A DNA stretch of 64,000 bases, from positions 372,001 through 436,000 of the forward strand of contig JAEPNV010000001.1 of NCBI GenBank assembly GCA_017643215.1, read 5' to 3'. Positions 8,928 to 17,278 of the stretch are shown in pieces. The number at the start of each line of letters is the position of its first letter. The first letter of the stretch is position 1. Below the pieces are notes generated by a model. That model was not told where the DNA came from. It ran no database searches and was given only the letters and a program-made list of their open reading frames with translations. A program made the position numbers and the translations under genes. The DNA comes from Roseibium sp. (GTDB taxonomy: Bacteria; Pseudomonadota; Alphaproteobacteria; Rhizobiales; Stappiaceae).

Positions 8928-10324
8928 TGCAACACCCGTTTCAAATCGTTGACAATACGGTCGAACACATCGTCCCACACACCGGGCCGCGACTGCCGGA
9001 CAACGCGCATGGACGGATAAAAGGGCGTGTGCTCCCCGACCCCGTACCAATACCAATAGGCCGGTTCTGGCGTGAGCAGCCAGACTGGCGTTCCCATCGT
9101 GCCGGCCAGATGCGCGACCGCCGTATCGACGGTAATCACCAGGTTGAGCTTTTGGATGAGCGCCGCGGTATCGGCAAGGTCCGCGTCGGAAGACCCGGCA
9201 TCGATGACAAGAAGATCGGCGCCATTGGCGACAATGTCGTTGTCGGACGGGTCCTTTTGCAGACTAAAAAGCTGGACTTTTGGGATTTCGCAAAGTCTGA
9301 AGAAGTGCCGGAAGTCGACGGTCTTTTGATCAGCGATCTTGTTGTTGCGGGATGTCCGCCACACGATCCCGACCTTGAAGCGGTCGAGATAGGGGGCAAC
9401 GAATTCGGCCGCCCGCTCGCTCGCTTCCTGTGGCACTTGAAACGGTACGGGCGGCGGGAATGTGCCGTTTTCGGCCAGCAAATGCCGGGCGAGGTCAAAT
9501 CCCACCAGCCAAGTGTCCATATCCGGGTTGGGCACCTTTTTCTTGTCCGTCACGCTGTCGACACCAGGACAGCCCGCGAACAACCGGCATAGGGCCTTTT
9601 GGATCGAAACGGTTAAGTGGGCCGGCCTTTGGGCGACAAATTGAGGCAAGAACCGGGACATGAAGATCATGTCGCCGAGGCCCTGTTCACCAATGAGGGC
9701 GACGCGTTTGCCGTCGATCGCTTCACCATTCCAGCGGGTGCCGGAGGTTGGCGGCTGATCCATGTGGCCGGTGTGCCAGCGGGATTCAAAGACTTCAAAG
9801 CCCTCGCGATACTCGCCGATCTTCAACAACGCCATCGCAAGATCGAGGTTCATGTCGTGGATATTGTCGACGGACTGCGCGGCCGTCTTGAAGAACAGGA
9901 TCGATTCGCGCACCCGCGACTGGTCGAGCAGCGCCCGGGCGCGCCAGAAATCCGTCATGCCGGCCACCTGCAACCGGTTGGACGGGTCCATCACGTCCAT
10001 GGTCAAGCCTTCGTCGCCACGAAACGCGTCCCGCATGACATTGAAGAGATTGCGGGTCGTCCGGGCATAGCCGTCATCATCATTGCTGTTGGCGTGCAGC
10101 TCCATGGCGCGCAGGTTCATCGCGACAGCGGCTTTCGCGTGGCCACGCTTCCTGTAGATCAACGCCAGGTTGGACCACAAAGACGGCACCGCCGGCCGGG
10201 CCTGGATGAGCGCTTTGTAGCCGGCTTCGGCGCCCTTCAGGTCGCCGTCCTGATGCAAGGCAAGCGTCGCCTTGAACTCATGCAAAAACTCTTCGTCCGT
10301 CAAATCGTCCTCACGGCGTTTCAA
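8924..10324 (-). CDS. TPR-repeat protein with glycosyltransferase-like (GT9/GT41-like) C-terminal domain
   Basis: 466 residues. TPR-type helices lie roughly at 15-110 (GDLKGAEAGYKALIQARP; LWSNLALIYRKRGHAKAA) and again near 150-190. The C-terminal half resembles ADP-heptose-type transferases (GLGDMIFMSRFLPQFV; VGIVWRT; VITVDTAVAHLAGTMGTPVWLL). Such proteins occur in flagellin or surface glycan modification loci, but the acceptor is not visible. The start is uncertain: codon 10324 is TTG, and another TTG seven codons in is preceded by GAGGA; no ATG exists upstream. A short stem with a T run (10363-10382, minus sense) lies in the leader. Confidence 0.8.
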   Translation of the reverse strand: MKRREDDLTDEEFLHEFKATLALHQDGDLKGAEAGYKALIQARPAVPSLWSNLALIYRKRGHAKAAVAMNLRAMELHANSNDDDGYARTTRNLFNVMRDAFRGDEGLTMDVMDPSNRLQVAGMTDFWRARALLDQSRVRESILFFKTAAQSVDNIHDMNLDLAMALLKIGEYREGFEVFESRWHTGHMDQPPTSGTRWNGEAIDGKRVALIGEQGLGDMIFMSRFLPQFVAQRPAHLTVSIQKALCRLFAGCPGVDSVTDKKKVPNPDMDTWLVGFDLARHLLAENGTFPPPVPFQVPQEASERAAEFVAPYLDRFKVGIVWRTSRNNKIADQKTVDFRHFFRLCEIPKVQLFSLQKDPSDNDIVANGADLLVIDAGSSDADLADTAALIQKLNLVITVDTAVAHLAGTMGTPVWLLTPEPAYWYWYGVGEHTPFYPSMRVVRQSRPGVWDDVFDRIVNDLKRVLQ

Positions 10325-10518
10325 GTTCGTACCGTTGCCGCGGTCTTCAATTAAGCCCCCACAAAAAGCCAGCGGACGCTGGAATGCAAGCGCGCATCTC
10401 CGTCTTGGGCACGAACCTCAAGGCGCTATGCATCGGTTATGCGAAAAGGTCTGTCAGAAGTGTCGATCACAGCCTGGCGGCGGCAATCGCTGGACTTTGC
10501 CGGCCGGTGCCACCTGCG

Positions 10519-10553
10519 AAAAAAGAATGGGCGCGGTGTTTGGCCCGCGCCCG
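10519..10553 (-). terminator. Rho-independent terminator downstream of htpG
   Basis: Read on the minus strand: stem GGGCGCGG / CCGCGCCC (10553-10546 and 10537-10530), 8-base loop, then ATTCTTTTTT. It lies 50 bases past the htpG stop in the correct orientation and separates htpG from the TPR operon. Confidence 0.85.
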
Positions 10554-10579
10554 AGGTTGATGACGCAAAACCGGGGAAG

Positions 10580-10597
10580 TGCATCTCCAATTCGTCC
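10580..10597 (-). repeat. Copy 1 of a dispersed 18-bp sequence also found at 17202-17219
   Basis: TGCATCTCCAATTCGTCC on the plus strand, immediately downstream of the htpG stop. The same 18 bases recur as loop plus half-stem of a hairpin at 17185-17228. Here the flanking arms pair only partly (GGACGAA with a CTTCCCC-like arm in minus sense). Confidence 0.6.
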
Positions 10598-10602
10598 TGA
10601 CC

Positions 10603-12462
10603 CTAAAGTGCTTCGGCCATGACCGCCGCCAGCCTGCGCGCGAAGGCTGCCGGATCGACGGGATCATCGCCGTCGGCGATGCGCGCCTGATCGAGAAGCA
10701 GATGCGCGGCATCGTCCAAAAGCGCGTCGCTGCCCGCGCCCTCGCGCGCTGCGCGTTCCGACAGTTTGTGGATGATCGCGTGATCCGGGTTGAGTTCCAG
10801 CACCCGTGCTGACGCGCTTTGAACCTGTCCGTGCTGGCGCAAGAGCCGTTCAAGGTTCACATCCATGTCGCCCTCGTCGGCAATCAAACAGACCGGGCTT
10901 TCCTTGAGCCGCGTGGATGCGCGCACATCCTTGACCGCGGCACCAAGCGCGGTTTTCACGGCGGCGATGAGCGGCCCGATATCCGCGGTGGGCGCGTTGT
11001 CCTTCTCCGCCTCCTCGCCGCCCTTGATGTCATCGAGCGCGGCCGCTCCTTGCGTGACGGACTTGAACGCCTTGCCGCCAAACGCGTCAACGTGCCGGAG
11101 CCAGAATTCATCGACCGGGTCGGTGAAAAGCAGGACTTCGACGCCCTTTGCCCGATAGCCTTCCAGATGTGGCGATTGGGCGATCTTGCTGGTCTCCGCA
11201 CCGGCCATGTAAAAGATGGCGTCCTGGCCGTCCTTCATGCGTTCGACATAGGCGGCCAAGGTCGTCGGTTCCTTGCCGCCCGTCGTTGAAAACCGGCAGA
11301 GCTCCAGGATCCGGTCGCGCATGCCGGCATCGTCGACGAGCCCTTCCTTCAAGACCGCCCCGAAGTTCGACCAGAAATCCTTGAAGGCGTCTTCATCGGC
11401 TTCGGCTTTCTTCTTCAGTTCGCTCAAGACCTTTTTCGTCAGGCTGGAGCGGATCTTGGCGAGCTTGGGATCGGTTTGCAGCATCTCGCGCGAGACGTTG
11501 AGCGACAGGTCCTCTGAATCCACCACGCCGCGCAGGAACCGGAGGTAAGGCGGCAACAGGCCCTTTGTGTCCTCGGTGATGAACACCCGGTTCACGTAGA
11601 GCTTCACGTGGCTTTTGCGCTCCGGGTCGAACAGGTCGAACGGGCGCATCGACGGCACGAACAACAGGTTCGTGTAGCTGACGATGCCCTCCACCTGATT
11701 GTGGACGGTCAGCCAAGGCTCGTCGAAGGCATGCGCGATGTGGTGATAGAATTCCTTGTACTGATCCTGTGAGATGTCCCGCGACGGCCGCGTCCAAAGG
11801 GCGGAGGCTTCATTCAAGGTGTCCGCGCCGAGCTTGATCGGAAACCCGATATGATCGGAATAGGTCTTCACCACGGTGCGTAGCCGGATGTCCTCGAGGA
11901 ACTCCTTGGCATCGTCTTTCAGGTACAGCGTGACCGTCGTGCCGCGCCCGTCGCGGCGCGCCGGTTCGATGGTGAACTGGTTCTTGCCATCGGATTGCCA
12001 CAGCCAGCTTTCGGCTTCACCGGCGCGGCGCGTCAGCACGTCGACGCGCTTGGCCACCATGAAGGCGGAGTAAAAGCCGACCCCGAACTGGCCAATCAGG
12101 CTGATCTTGTCTTTGTCCTCATTCGCGAGTTTGTCGAGAAACGATCCGACGCCGGATTTGGCGATCGTGCCGAGCGTTTCCAGAAGCTCATCGTGGTTCA
12201 TGCCAATGCCGTTGTCGGCAATGCTCAGCGTTCCGGCGGCGGTGTCTGCTGTCAACGTGATCTGGAAATGCGGATCGTCCTCCGTCAGGGAGGGGGCGGT
12301 GAGTGCGGCATGGCGCAGCTTATCGCAGGCATCAGAGGCATTGGAGATCAGCTCGCGCAGGAACACTTCCCGGTTGGAGTAAAGCGAATCGGTCACGATC
12401 TGCAAAAGCCGGCCGACTTCGGTCTGAAAATCAAAAGTCTCTTTGTCCGCGGGGTTGGTCAT
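10603..12462 (-). CDS. htpG: Molecular chaperone HtpG (Hsp90)
   Basis: 619-residue bacterial Hsp90, normal length. The N-terminal GHKL ATPase domain shows SNASDACDKLRHAAL, DNGIGM and GQFGVGFYSAF; the middle domain shows the catalytic-loop region with NVSREMLQ; the C-terminal dimerisation domain is complete. Cytoplasmic ATP-dependent chaperone for client folding and heat survival. It stands alone between its own terminator and a promoter region with heat-shock features (sigma32-like -35/-10 and a CIRCE-like inverted repeat), so heat induction and HrcA repression are predicted from sequence. Confidence 0.97.
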   Translation of the reverse strand: MTNPADKETFDFQTEVGRLLQIVTDSLYSNREVFLRELISNASDACDKLRHAALTAPSLTEDDPHFQITLTADTAAGTLSIADNGIGMNHDELLETLGTIAKSGVGSFLDKLANEDKDKISLIGQFGVGFYSAFMVAKRVDVLTRRAGEAESWLWQSDGKNQFTIEPARRDGRGTTVTLYLKDDAKEFLEDIRLRTVVKTYSDHIGFPIKLGADTLNEASALWTRPSRDISQDQYKEFYHHIAHAFDEPWLTVHNQVEGIVSYTNLLFVPSMRPFDLFDPERKSHVKLYVNRVFITEDTKGLLPPYLRFLRGVVDSEDLSLNVSREMLQTDPKLAKIRSSLTKKVLSELKKKAEADEDAFKDFWSNFGAVLKEGLVDDAGMRDRILELCRFSTTGGKEPTTLAAYVERMKDGQDAIFYMAGAETSKIAQSPHLEGYRAKGVEVLLFTDPVDEFWLRHVDAFGGKAFKSVTQGAAALDDIKGGEEAEKDNAPTADIGPLIAAVKTALGAAVKDVRASTRLKESPVCLIADEGDMDVNLERLLRQHGQVQSASARVLELNPDHAIIHKLSERAAREGAGSDALLDDAAHLLLDQARIADGDDPVDPAAFARRLAAVMAEAL

Positions 12463-12492
12463 GGTCCACGAGGTCCTGTTGGTTTTTCACGC

Positions 12493-12522
12493 GATTTGGG
12501 AACCTCTTTTGGCACTTTCAAG
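12493..12522 (-). promoter_or_regulatory. Sigma32-like heat-shock promoter of htpG
   Basis: On the minus strand, CTTGAAA (12522-12516) is an exact match to the sigma32 -35 consensus. 15 bases later CCCAAATC (12500-12493) resembles the CCCCATNT -10. The predicted transcription start is about 25 bases before the htpG ATG. Confidence 0.6.
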
Positions 12523-12535
12523 TCGCGAGTGCCAA
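12509..12535. promoter_or_regulatory. CIRCE-like HrcA operator at htpG
   Basis: 27-bp inverted repeat: TTGGCACTT, nine bases, GAGTGCCAA. The CIRCE consensus is TTAGCACTC-N9-GAGTGCTAA; there are two differences in the left arm and one in the right, with the exact N9 spacing kept. It overlaps the -35 box of the sigma32-like promoter. Confidence 0.6.
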
Positions 12536-12621
12536 TGTCCTATTTCGGTTTGTGGCATGGACGGTGCCCGGTCTTTGCCTAAAACAGGAATACGATGACG
12601 CGTGAAGAGGAGAGACGCACG

Positions 12622-12861
12622 ATGTCCGAGCCCCTGGTCGCCCAAAAGGCACCGTATCCGGTCGAAGTCGAAGCCGGCAAAAACTACTTCTGGTGCTCCT
12701 GCGGCCGCAGCGCAAACCAGCCGTTTTGTGACGGCAGCCACAAGGACACGGAGTTCACGCCGGTCAAATACACCGCCGATGCGGACAAAAAGGTGTTTTT
12801 GTGCGGCTGCAAGCACAGCGACAAAAAACCGATGTGCGACGGCAGCCACGCGCGGCTTTAG
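12622..12861 (+). CDS. Tandem CDGSH iron-sulfur domain protein
   Basis: 79 residues with two complete CDGSH motifs of form C-x-C-x2-S-x3-P-x-C-D-G-S-H: CSCGRSANQPFCDGSH (near 27) and CGCKHSDKKPMCDGSH (near 60). Each is expected to bind a [2Fe-2S] cluster with 3Cys-1His ligation. No signal peptide or membrane anchor, so a small soluble cytoplasmic redox or cluster-transfer protein. The exact role of bacterial members is unsettled. ATG at 12622 is chosen over 12595 because AGAGGAGAG lies 9 bases upstream. Divergent from htpG. Confidence 0.88.
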   Translation: MSEPLVAQKAPYPVEVEAGKNYFWCSCGRSANQPFCDGSHKDTEFTPVKYTADADKKVFLCGCKHSDKKPMCDGSHARL

Positions 12862-12982
12862 GCCAAGTTCAAGTTTGCCCGTATCGGCATGTGCTTACAC
12901 CCAAGTCAGCCAATTTGACGCAGCCGATGAACTCCACCCCGGTCAGTGCGCGTAGATGATCCCACATGATAGGGAGACGAGT

Positions 12983-13288
12983 ATGTTTTGGTTGTTCTTG
13001 GTGGGTATGCCGCTGACTTTTGGTCTTGCATGGGGTCTGAAGATGGCGCTGCCTGATATGTCGGCGAGCCTTTACGGTCTCGCCGGCCTTCACGGTGGAT
13101 CGGCGGTCGGTGCCATCTTAATCTGCTGGATCGGACTGTTGCTCCTGGGGGGCCAGGTCAATCCCGTCCAGCCACTGATCGCAGCCCTTGTTCCGCAAAC
13201 AATTTGGCTGATTGTTGATGCAGCACGGTACACGATAAGCCGTTTCAACGCGGCGGCGGCGCGGGATACGGAAGCCCCTTCGCAATAG
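12983..13288 (+). CDS. Small hypothetical membrane protein
   Basis: 101 residues with two to three hydrophobic segments (about 2-22 WLFLVGMPLTFGLAWGLKMA; 41-62 GGSAVGAILICWIGLLLLGG; a weaker one near 70-85) and a polar C terminus. AGGGAGACGAGT precedes the ATG at 12983, a good ribosome-binding site, which supports this start over 12956. I do not recognise the family. Neighbours are unrelated, so the context gives no function. Confidence 0.6.
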   Translation: MFWLFLVGMPLTFGLAWGLKMALPDMSASLYGLAGLHGGSAVGAILICWIGLLLLGGQVNPVQPLIAALVPQTIWLIVDAARYTISRFNAAAARDTEAPSQ

Positions 13289-13356
13289 CCAGCATATGGT
13301 CGTCGCGCGCGTTGGATGATACATGAGGTGGATCGTCTCTTATTGCGAGTCGCCTC

Positions 13357-14709
13357 ATGACACACCTTCCCAATTCCCTCGAAGCGCGGGACATCGCGTT
13401 CCATCTCCACTCCTACGCCGACGCGCGCAAACACGAGGACATGGGGCCGCTCGTCATCAACAAGGGCGAGGGGATTTATGTCGAGGACACGTCCGGCAAG
13501 CGCTATATCGAAGGCTTGGCGGGTCTATGGAGCGTCGCGGTCGGATTTGGCGAGAAGCGGCTTGTCGACGCCGCCGCCCGGCAGATGGAAAAGCTGCCCT
13601 TTTATCATACCTTCACCTACAAGACGCACGGACCATCGGTGGATCTGGCTGAAAAGCTCGTCTCCATGGCGCCGGTGCCGATGTCGAAGGTTTATTTCAC
13701 CAATTCGGGCTCCGAAGCCAACGACACGGCGATTAAGCTGATCTGGTACCGCTCCAACGCGCTTGGCCAGCCGGAGCGCAAGAAGATCATTTCCCGCGTT
13801 CGCGGTTATCACGGCGTGACCGTTGCCTCGGCGAGTTTGACGGGTTTGCCGAACAACCACCGGTCGTTCGATTTGCCGATCCCGCAAGTTCTGCACACGA
13901 CCTGTCCGCACTACCGGACCATGCATCGCCACGGCGAGGACGAAGCCGAATTCGCCAAGCGGTGCGCGCAGGACCTGGAGGATCTCATTCTGGCCGAAGG
14001 ACCGGAGACGATCGCGGCCTTTTTCGCCGAGCCGGTGATGGGGGCAGGCGGCGTGATCGTGCCGCCTGACGGCTACTGGGAAGCGGTTCAGCCGGTTCTA
14101 AAGAAGTACGACATCCTGTTTGTTGCCGACGAGGTGATTTGCGGTTTCGGGCGCACTGGCGAGATGTTCGGGACCACGAAATTCAATCTCGATCCGGACA
14201 TCATGACCCTGTCCAAGGCGTTGTCGTCGTCCTACCTGCCGATCTCCGCCTTGCTCATCAACGACAGGGTTTACCAGCCGATCGCCGACGAGTCCCACAC
14301 GATCGGCGTCTTGGGCCACGGCTTCACCGGCAGTGGACATCCGGTTGCAGCCGCAGTTGCCCTGGAAAACCTGGCGATCATCGAGGAGCGCGATCTGGTC
14401 GGCCATGTGAAGACTGTGGCGCCGGTGTTCCAAAAGCGCCTCGCCGGGCTCAATGAGCGTTCGTTGGTGTGCGAGACCCGCGGCATCGGTCTGATCGGCG
14501 CGGCCGAGGTCACGCATCCGGATCTTGCCAACACGCCCGGAGCGCTGGGTTTCAAGGTCAACGCGGCTTTTCATGAACATGGCCTGATCTCGCGCAACAT
14601 GGCCGATGCCATGGCGTTTTGCCCGCCGCTGATCATTTCCGAAACGCAGATTCACGACATGTTCGACATCGCCGAGGCGTCGCTCGATGCGGTCGCTGGA
14701 ACGTTATGA
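13357..14709 (+). CDS. Class III (omega) aminotransferase, PLP dependent
   Basis: 450-residue fold-type I aminotransferase of subgroup III. The PLP-phosphate region is YFTNSGSEANDTAIKL, the ring-stacking motif VRGYHGVTVASASLTG, the acidic cofactor contact LFVADEVICGFGRTG and the Schiff-base lysine lies in LSKALSSSYLPISA (near 287). The pattern fits omega-amino acid:pyruvate enzymes (beta-alanine, taurine or putrescine donors); the substrate cannot be fixed by reading. The stop overlaps the anmK ATG by ATGA, so the two genes are translationally coupled although their pathways differ. Confidence 0.85.
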   Translation: MTHLPNSLEARDIAFHLHSYADARKHEDMGPLVINKGEGIYVEDTSGKRYIEGLAGLWSVAVGFGEKRLVDAAARQMEKLPFYHTFTYKTHGPSVDLAEKLVSMAPVPMSKVYFTNSGSEANDTAIKLIWYRSNALGQPERKKIISRVRGYHGVTVASASLTGLPNNHRSFDLPIPQVLHTTCPHYRTMHRHGEDEAEFAKRCAQDLEDLILAEGPETIAAFFAEPVMGAGGVIVPPDGYWEAVQPVLKKYDILFVADEVICGFGRTGEMFGTTKFNLDPDIMTLSKALSSSYLPISALLINDRVYQPIADESHTIGVLGHGFTGSGHPVAAAVALENLAIIEERDLVGHVKTVAPVFQKRLAGLNERSLVCETRGIGLIGAAEVTHPDLANTPGALGFKVNAAFHEHGLISRNMADAMAFCPPLIISETQIHDMFDIAEASLDAVAGTL

Positions 14710-15791
14710 CGGATTGGTCGATTGTCGGTTGCATCAGCGGAACGTCCGCTGACGGCATTGACCTTGCGGAGATTGGCACCGATGGCGAAACAATTCGCCG
14801 GTTCGGACCAACCGCCACCGGGCACTACCGCGAGGAGACACGAAGGGCCGTCTTGGACAGTGTCGCGGAAGGCCCCGCCGACCGCTCCGGATGGGCGGCG
14901 CTGTCTGATAGAATCACGGCCGATCACGTCGAGGCGCTCGGACGGTTCATCGCCGAGCGAAATTTGAACCCGGATTTTCTATCCGTGCATGGCCAAACGG
15001 TCTGGCACGATCCGGAGATTGGTGAGACCATTCAACTCGGCAATCCCCAAGCCATTGCCAACGCCTTGAATATCCCGGTCGTGTCCGACCTCCGGGCCGC
15101 GGATATGGCGGCCGGCGGGGAGGGCGCGCCGATCGTGCCCGTTTATCATCGCGCGCTCGCCCGGGCGCCGGACCGCCGGCTGTCCGATCCCTTGTGCTTT
15201 TTGAACATCGGCGGCGTTTCAAACCTCACCTACATCGATCACGACCAGCTTTTGGCGTTCGACATTGGACCGGGCAATGCGCTTCTTGACGATTGGGTTC
15301 GCGAGCATGGCACTCAGGACTTCGACCGCGACGGGATCATTTCCGCGAGGGGGCAGGTTGACGAGGCCCGGCTTTCGGCCGCCCTGACACATCCCTTCTT
15401 TGCCCGACAGCCTCCAAAGTCACTGGACCGCAACGCGTTTTCCTTCGCGTTCTGTCAGGATTTGTCCGTGGCGGACGGTGCCGCGACGCTGGCCGCGTTC
15501 ACTGCCGCCGCCGTTCAAAGCAGCGTGGCGCTGCTGCCCGATGAACCCCGGCTTTGGATCGTGTGCGGCGGCGGCCGCCGCAATCCGACCATCATGGCTG
15601 AATTGTCAAAGCGGCTGGTCGGACAGGTGGAATCTTCCGACGCATATGGGATTGACGGAGATGCGCTTGAAGCACAGGCGATGGCGTTTTTGGGCGCGCG
15701 GCTGAGGGCTGGATTGCCAACAACATATCCAGGAACAACCGGCGCCCGGCAGCCTGTCGTGGGCGGTGTTCTTTACCAGCCCGCGCCGTGA
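14706..15791 (+). CDS. anmK: Anhydro-N-acetylmuramic acid kinase
   Basis: 361 residues. AnmK hydrolyses and phosphorylates 1,6-anhydroMurNAc to MurNAc-6-phosphate in peptidoglycan recycling. Seen: the N-terminal phosphate-binding motif GCISGTSADGIDLAE, SVHGQTVWHDP, LCFLNIGGVSNLTY, FDIGPGNALLDDW and WIVCGGGRRNP. All are hallmarks of the family. ATG at 14706 overlaps the aminotransferase stop. No murQ etherase or permease is adjacent. Cytoplasmic. Confidence 0.93.
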   Translation: MTDWSIVGCISGTSADGIDLAEIGTDGETIRRFGPTATGHYREETRRAVLDSVAEGPADRSGWAALSDRITADHVEALGRFIAERNLNPDFLSVHGQTVWHDPEIGETIQLGNPQAIANALNIPVVSDLRAADMAAGGEGAPIVPVYHRALARAPDRRLSDPLCFLNIGGVSNLTYIDHDQLLAFDIGPGNALLDDWVREHGTQDFDRDGIISARGQVDEARLSAALTHPFFARQPPKSLDRNAFSFAFCQDLSVADGAATLAAFTAAAVQSSVALLPDEPRLWIVCGGGRRNPTIMAELSKRLVGQVESSDAYGIDGDALEAQAMAFLGARLRAGLPTTYPGTTGARQPVVGGVLYQPAP

Positions 15792-15824
15792 CCGGCGTGG
15801 ATTGACCGGTCACTGGGGGCACAT

Positions 15825-17186
15825 ATGAAGCACATCACCGAACCGGCGCGGCAGATCGACGTCATTCATGAGACGGACGTTCTTGTCGTTGGATCGGGCC
15901 CCGGTGGCCTTGCCGCGGCCCTGGGCGCTGCGCGCGCGGGCGTGGATGTGGCGCTGGTTGAACGGTTCGGCTGCTTTGGCGGCAATATCACCGCCGTGGG
16001 CGTCGAAGGCTTTGCCTGGTACCGGCACCAAAACACGGTGGACACCGAAGGCGTCGGCCGGGAATTTGAAGACCGGGCCAAGGCCGAGGGGGCGGCGACG
16101 CCGGAACCGCAGTCCCAAAGCCATGCGCTGGATGCCGAAGGCTTCAAGGTCGTCGCCGACAAGCTTGTTGAGGAGGCCGGCATCACGCCGATGCTGCACC
16201 GGGCCTTTGCCGCGCCGGTGATGAACGGCGACGAAATCCGCGGCATCATCACCGAAAGCAAGGCGGGGCGCGAGGCGATCCTTGCCAAACGCGTGATCGA
16301 CGCCACCGGCGATGCGGATGTCGCGCACCGCGCAGGCGCGCCGACAAAAAAGACGCCCCGCGAAGACATGCAGGCCGCGTCGGTCATGTTTTCCATGTCG
16401 GGTGTCGACCGGTCCAGGTTCATCGACGCCGTCAAGGCCGATCCGCAAACCTATAAGGATTGGGAGAGCGGCGAGTGGTCAGTGGAGACCACGGGCAAGG
16501 AAGATCGGATGTTTTCGCCCTTCCTGCGCAAACCCTTCGAAAAGGCGATGGACAGCGGGATCATCCCGCACAATCTGACGACGATTGCCGGTACCTGGGG
16601 CGCGATCTATGACACTGGCGACTTGACCTATCTGAACCTTGTCCATCTGCCAGAATGCGACGGCACCGACCCGGACTCCATGACCGCGAACGAGATCGAA
16701 GGCCGCCGCCAGGCGATGATGGCGGTGGAGGCGCTGCGCCGGTATCAACCGGGCTGTGAGGGCGCGAAACTGCGCAATTTCGGCATGACCATTGGCATCC
16801 GGGACACCCGCAAGATCCTCGCCGTCTATGACATGACCGGCGCCGATGTCCGCGGCGAGGGCCGGTTTGACGACAGCGTCGGCATCTTTCCCGAATTCAT
16901 CGACGGCTACGGGATCCTGATCCTGCCGACGACCGGCCGGTATTTTCAGCTTCCCTACCGGACACTGGTGCCGAAGGGGGTGAGAAACCTTCTGGTCGCC
17001 GGCCGGTCGACCGGTGGCGACCAGGTCAGTCATGCCGCAACGCGCAACATGATGTGCTGCACGGTCACGGGGCAGGGCGCGGGGGTGGCGGCGGCGGTCT
17101 CCATCAAGCACAACTTGCCGTTCGACCGGATGGATATCGGCCTTGTTCAAGCTGAACTCAGGCGCCAGGGCGTGCGTCTGCACTAG
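15825..17186 (+). CDS. FAD-dependent oxidoreductase (PF12831-like)
   Basis: 453 residues. The Rossmann FAD-binding motif VLVVGSGPGGLAAALGAARAG lies at about 20-40, then FGCFGGNITAVGVEGFAW, KRVIDATGDADVAHRAG and the C-terminal FAD contact NLLVAGRSTGGDQVSHAATRNMMCC. The pattern matches FAD-dependent oxidoreductases of the FAD_oxidored family, whose substrates are mostly unknown. No Fe-S cluster motif is evident. A GntR regulator follows on the same strand after a strong hairpin, suggesting a small catabolic unit, but the substrate cannot be predicted. Confidence 0.8.
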   Translation: MKHITEPARQIDVIHETDVLVVGSGPGGLAAALGAARAGVDVALVERFGCFGGNITAVGVEGFAWYRHQNTVDTEGVGREFEDRAKAEGAATPEPQSQSHALDAEGFKVVADKLVEEAGITPMLHRAFAAPVMNGDEIRGIITESKAGREAILAKRVIDATGDADVAHRAGAPTKKTPREDMQAASVMFSMSGVDRSRFIDAVKADPQTYKDWESGEWSVETTGKEDRMFSPFLRKPFEKAMDSGIIPHNLTTIAGTWGAIYDTGDLTYLNLVHLPECDGTDPDSMTANEIEGRRQAMMAVEALRRYQPGCEGAKLRNFGMTIGIRDTRKILAVYDMTGADVRGEGRFDDSVGIFPEFIDGYGILILPTTGRYFQLPYRTLVPKGVRNLLVAGRSTGGDQVSHAATRNMMCCTVTGQGAGVAAAVSIKHNLPFDRMDIGLVQAELRRQGVRLH

Positions 17187-17228
17187 GCCCTGTGGACGAA
17201 ATGCATCTCCAATTCGTCCACAGGGCCT
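17185..17228. repeat. Perfect 16-bp hairpin containing copy 2 of the dispersed 18-bp sequence
   Basis: AGGCCCTGTGGACGAA (17185-17200), 12-base loop, then the exact reverse complement (17213-17228). Loop plus half-stem (17202-17219) is identical to 10580-10597. It starts in the stop codon of the flavoprotein gene. No T run follows, so it is not a classical terminator; it may be a REP-like mRNA-stabilising or mobile element. Confidence 0.75.
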
Positions 17229-17278
17229 GGCCGGACATCGCTCTGGCCGTTTGCCGTAAAACCGGCTACGACCGTCTC

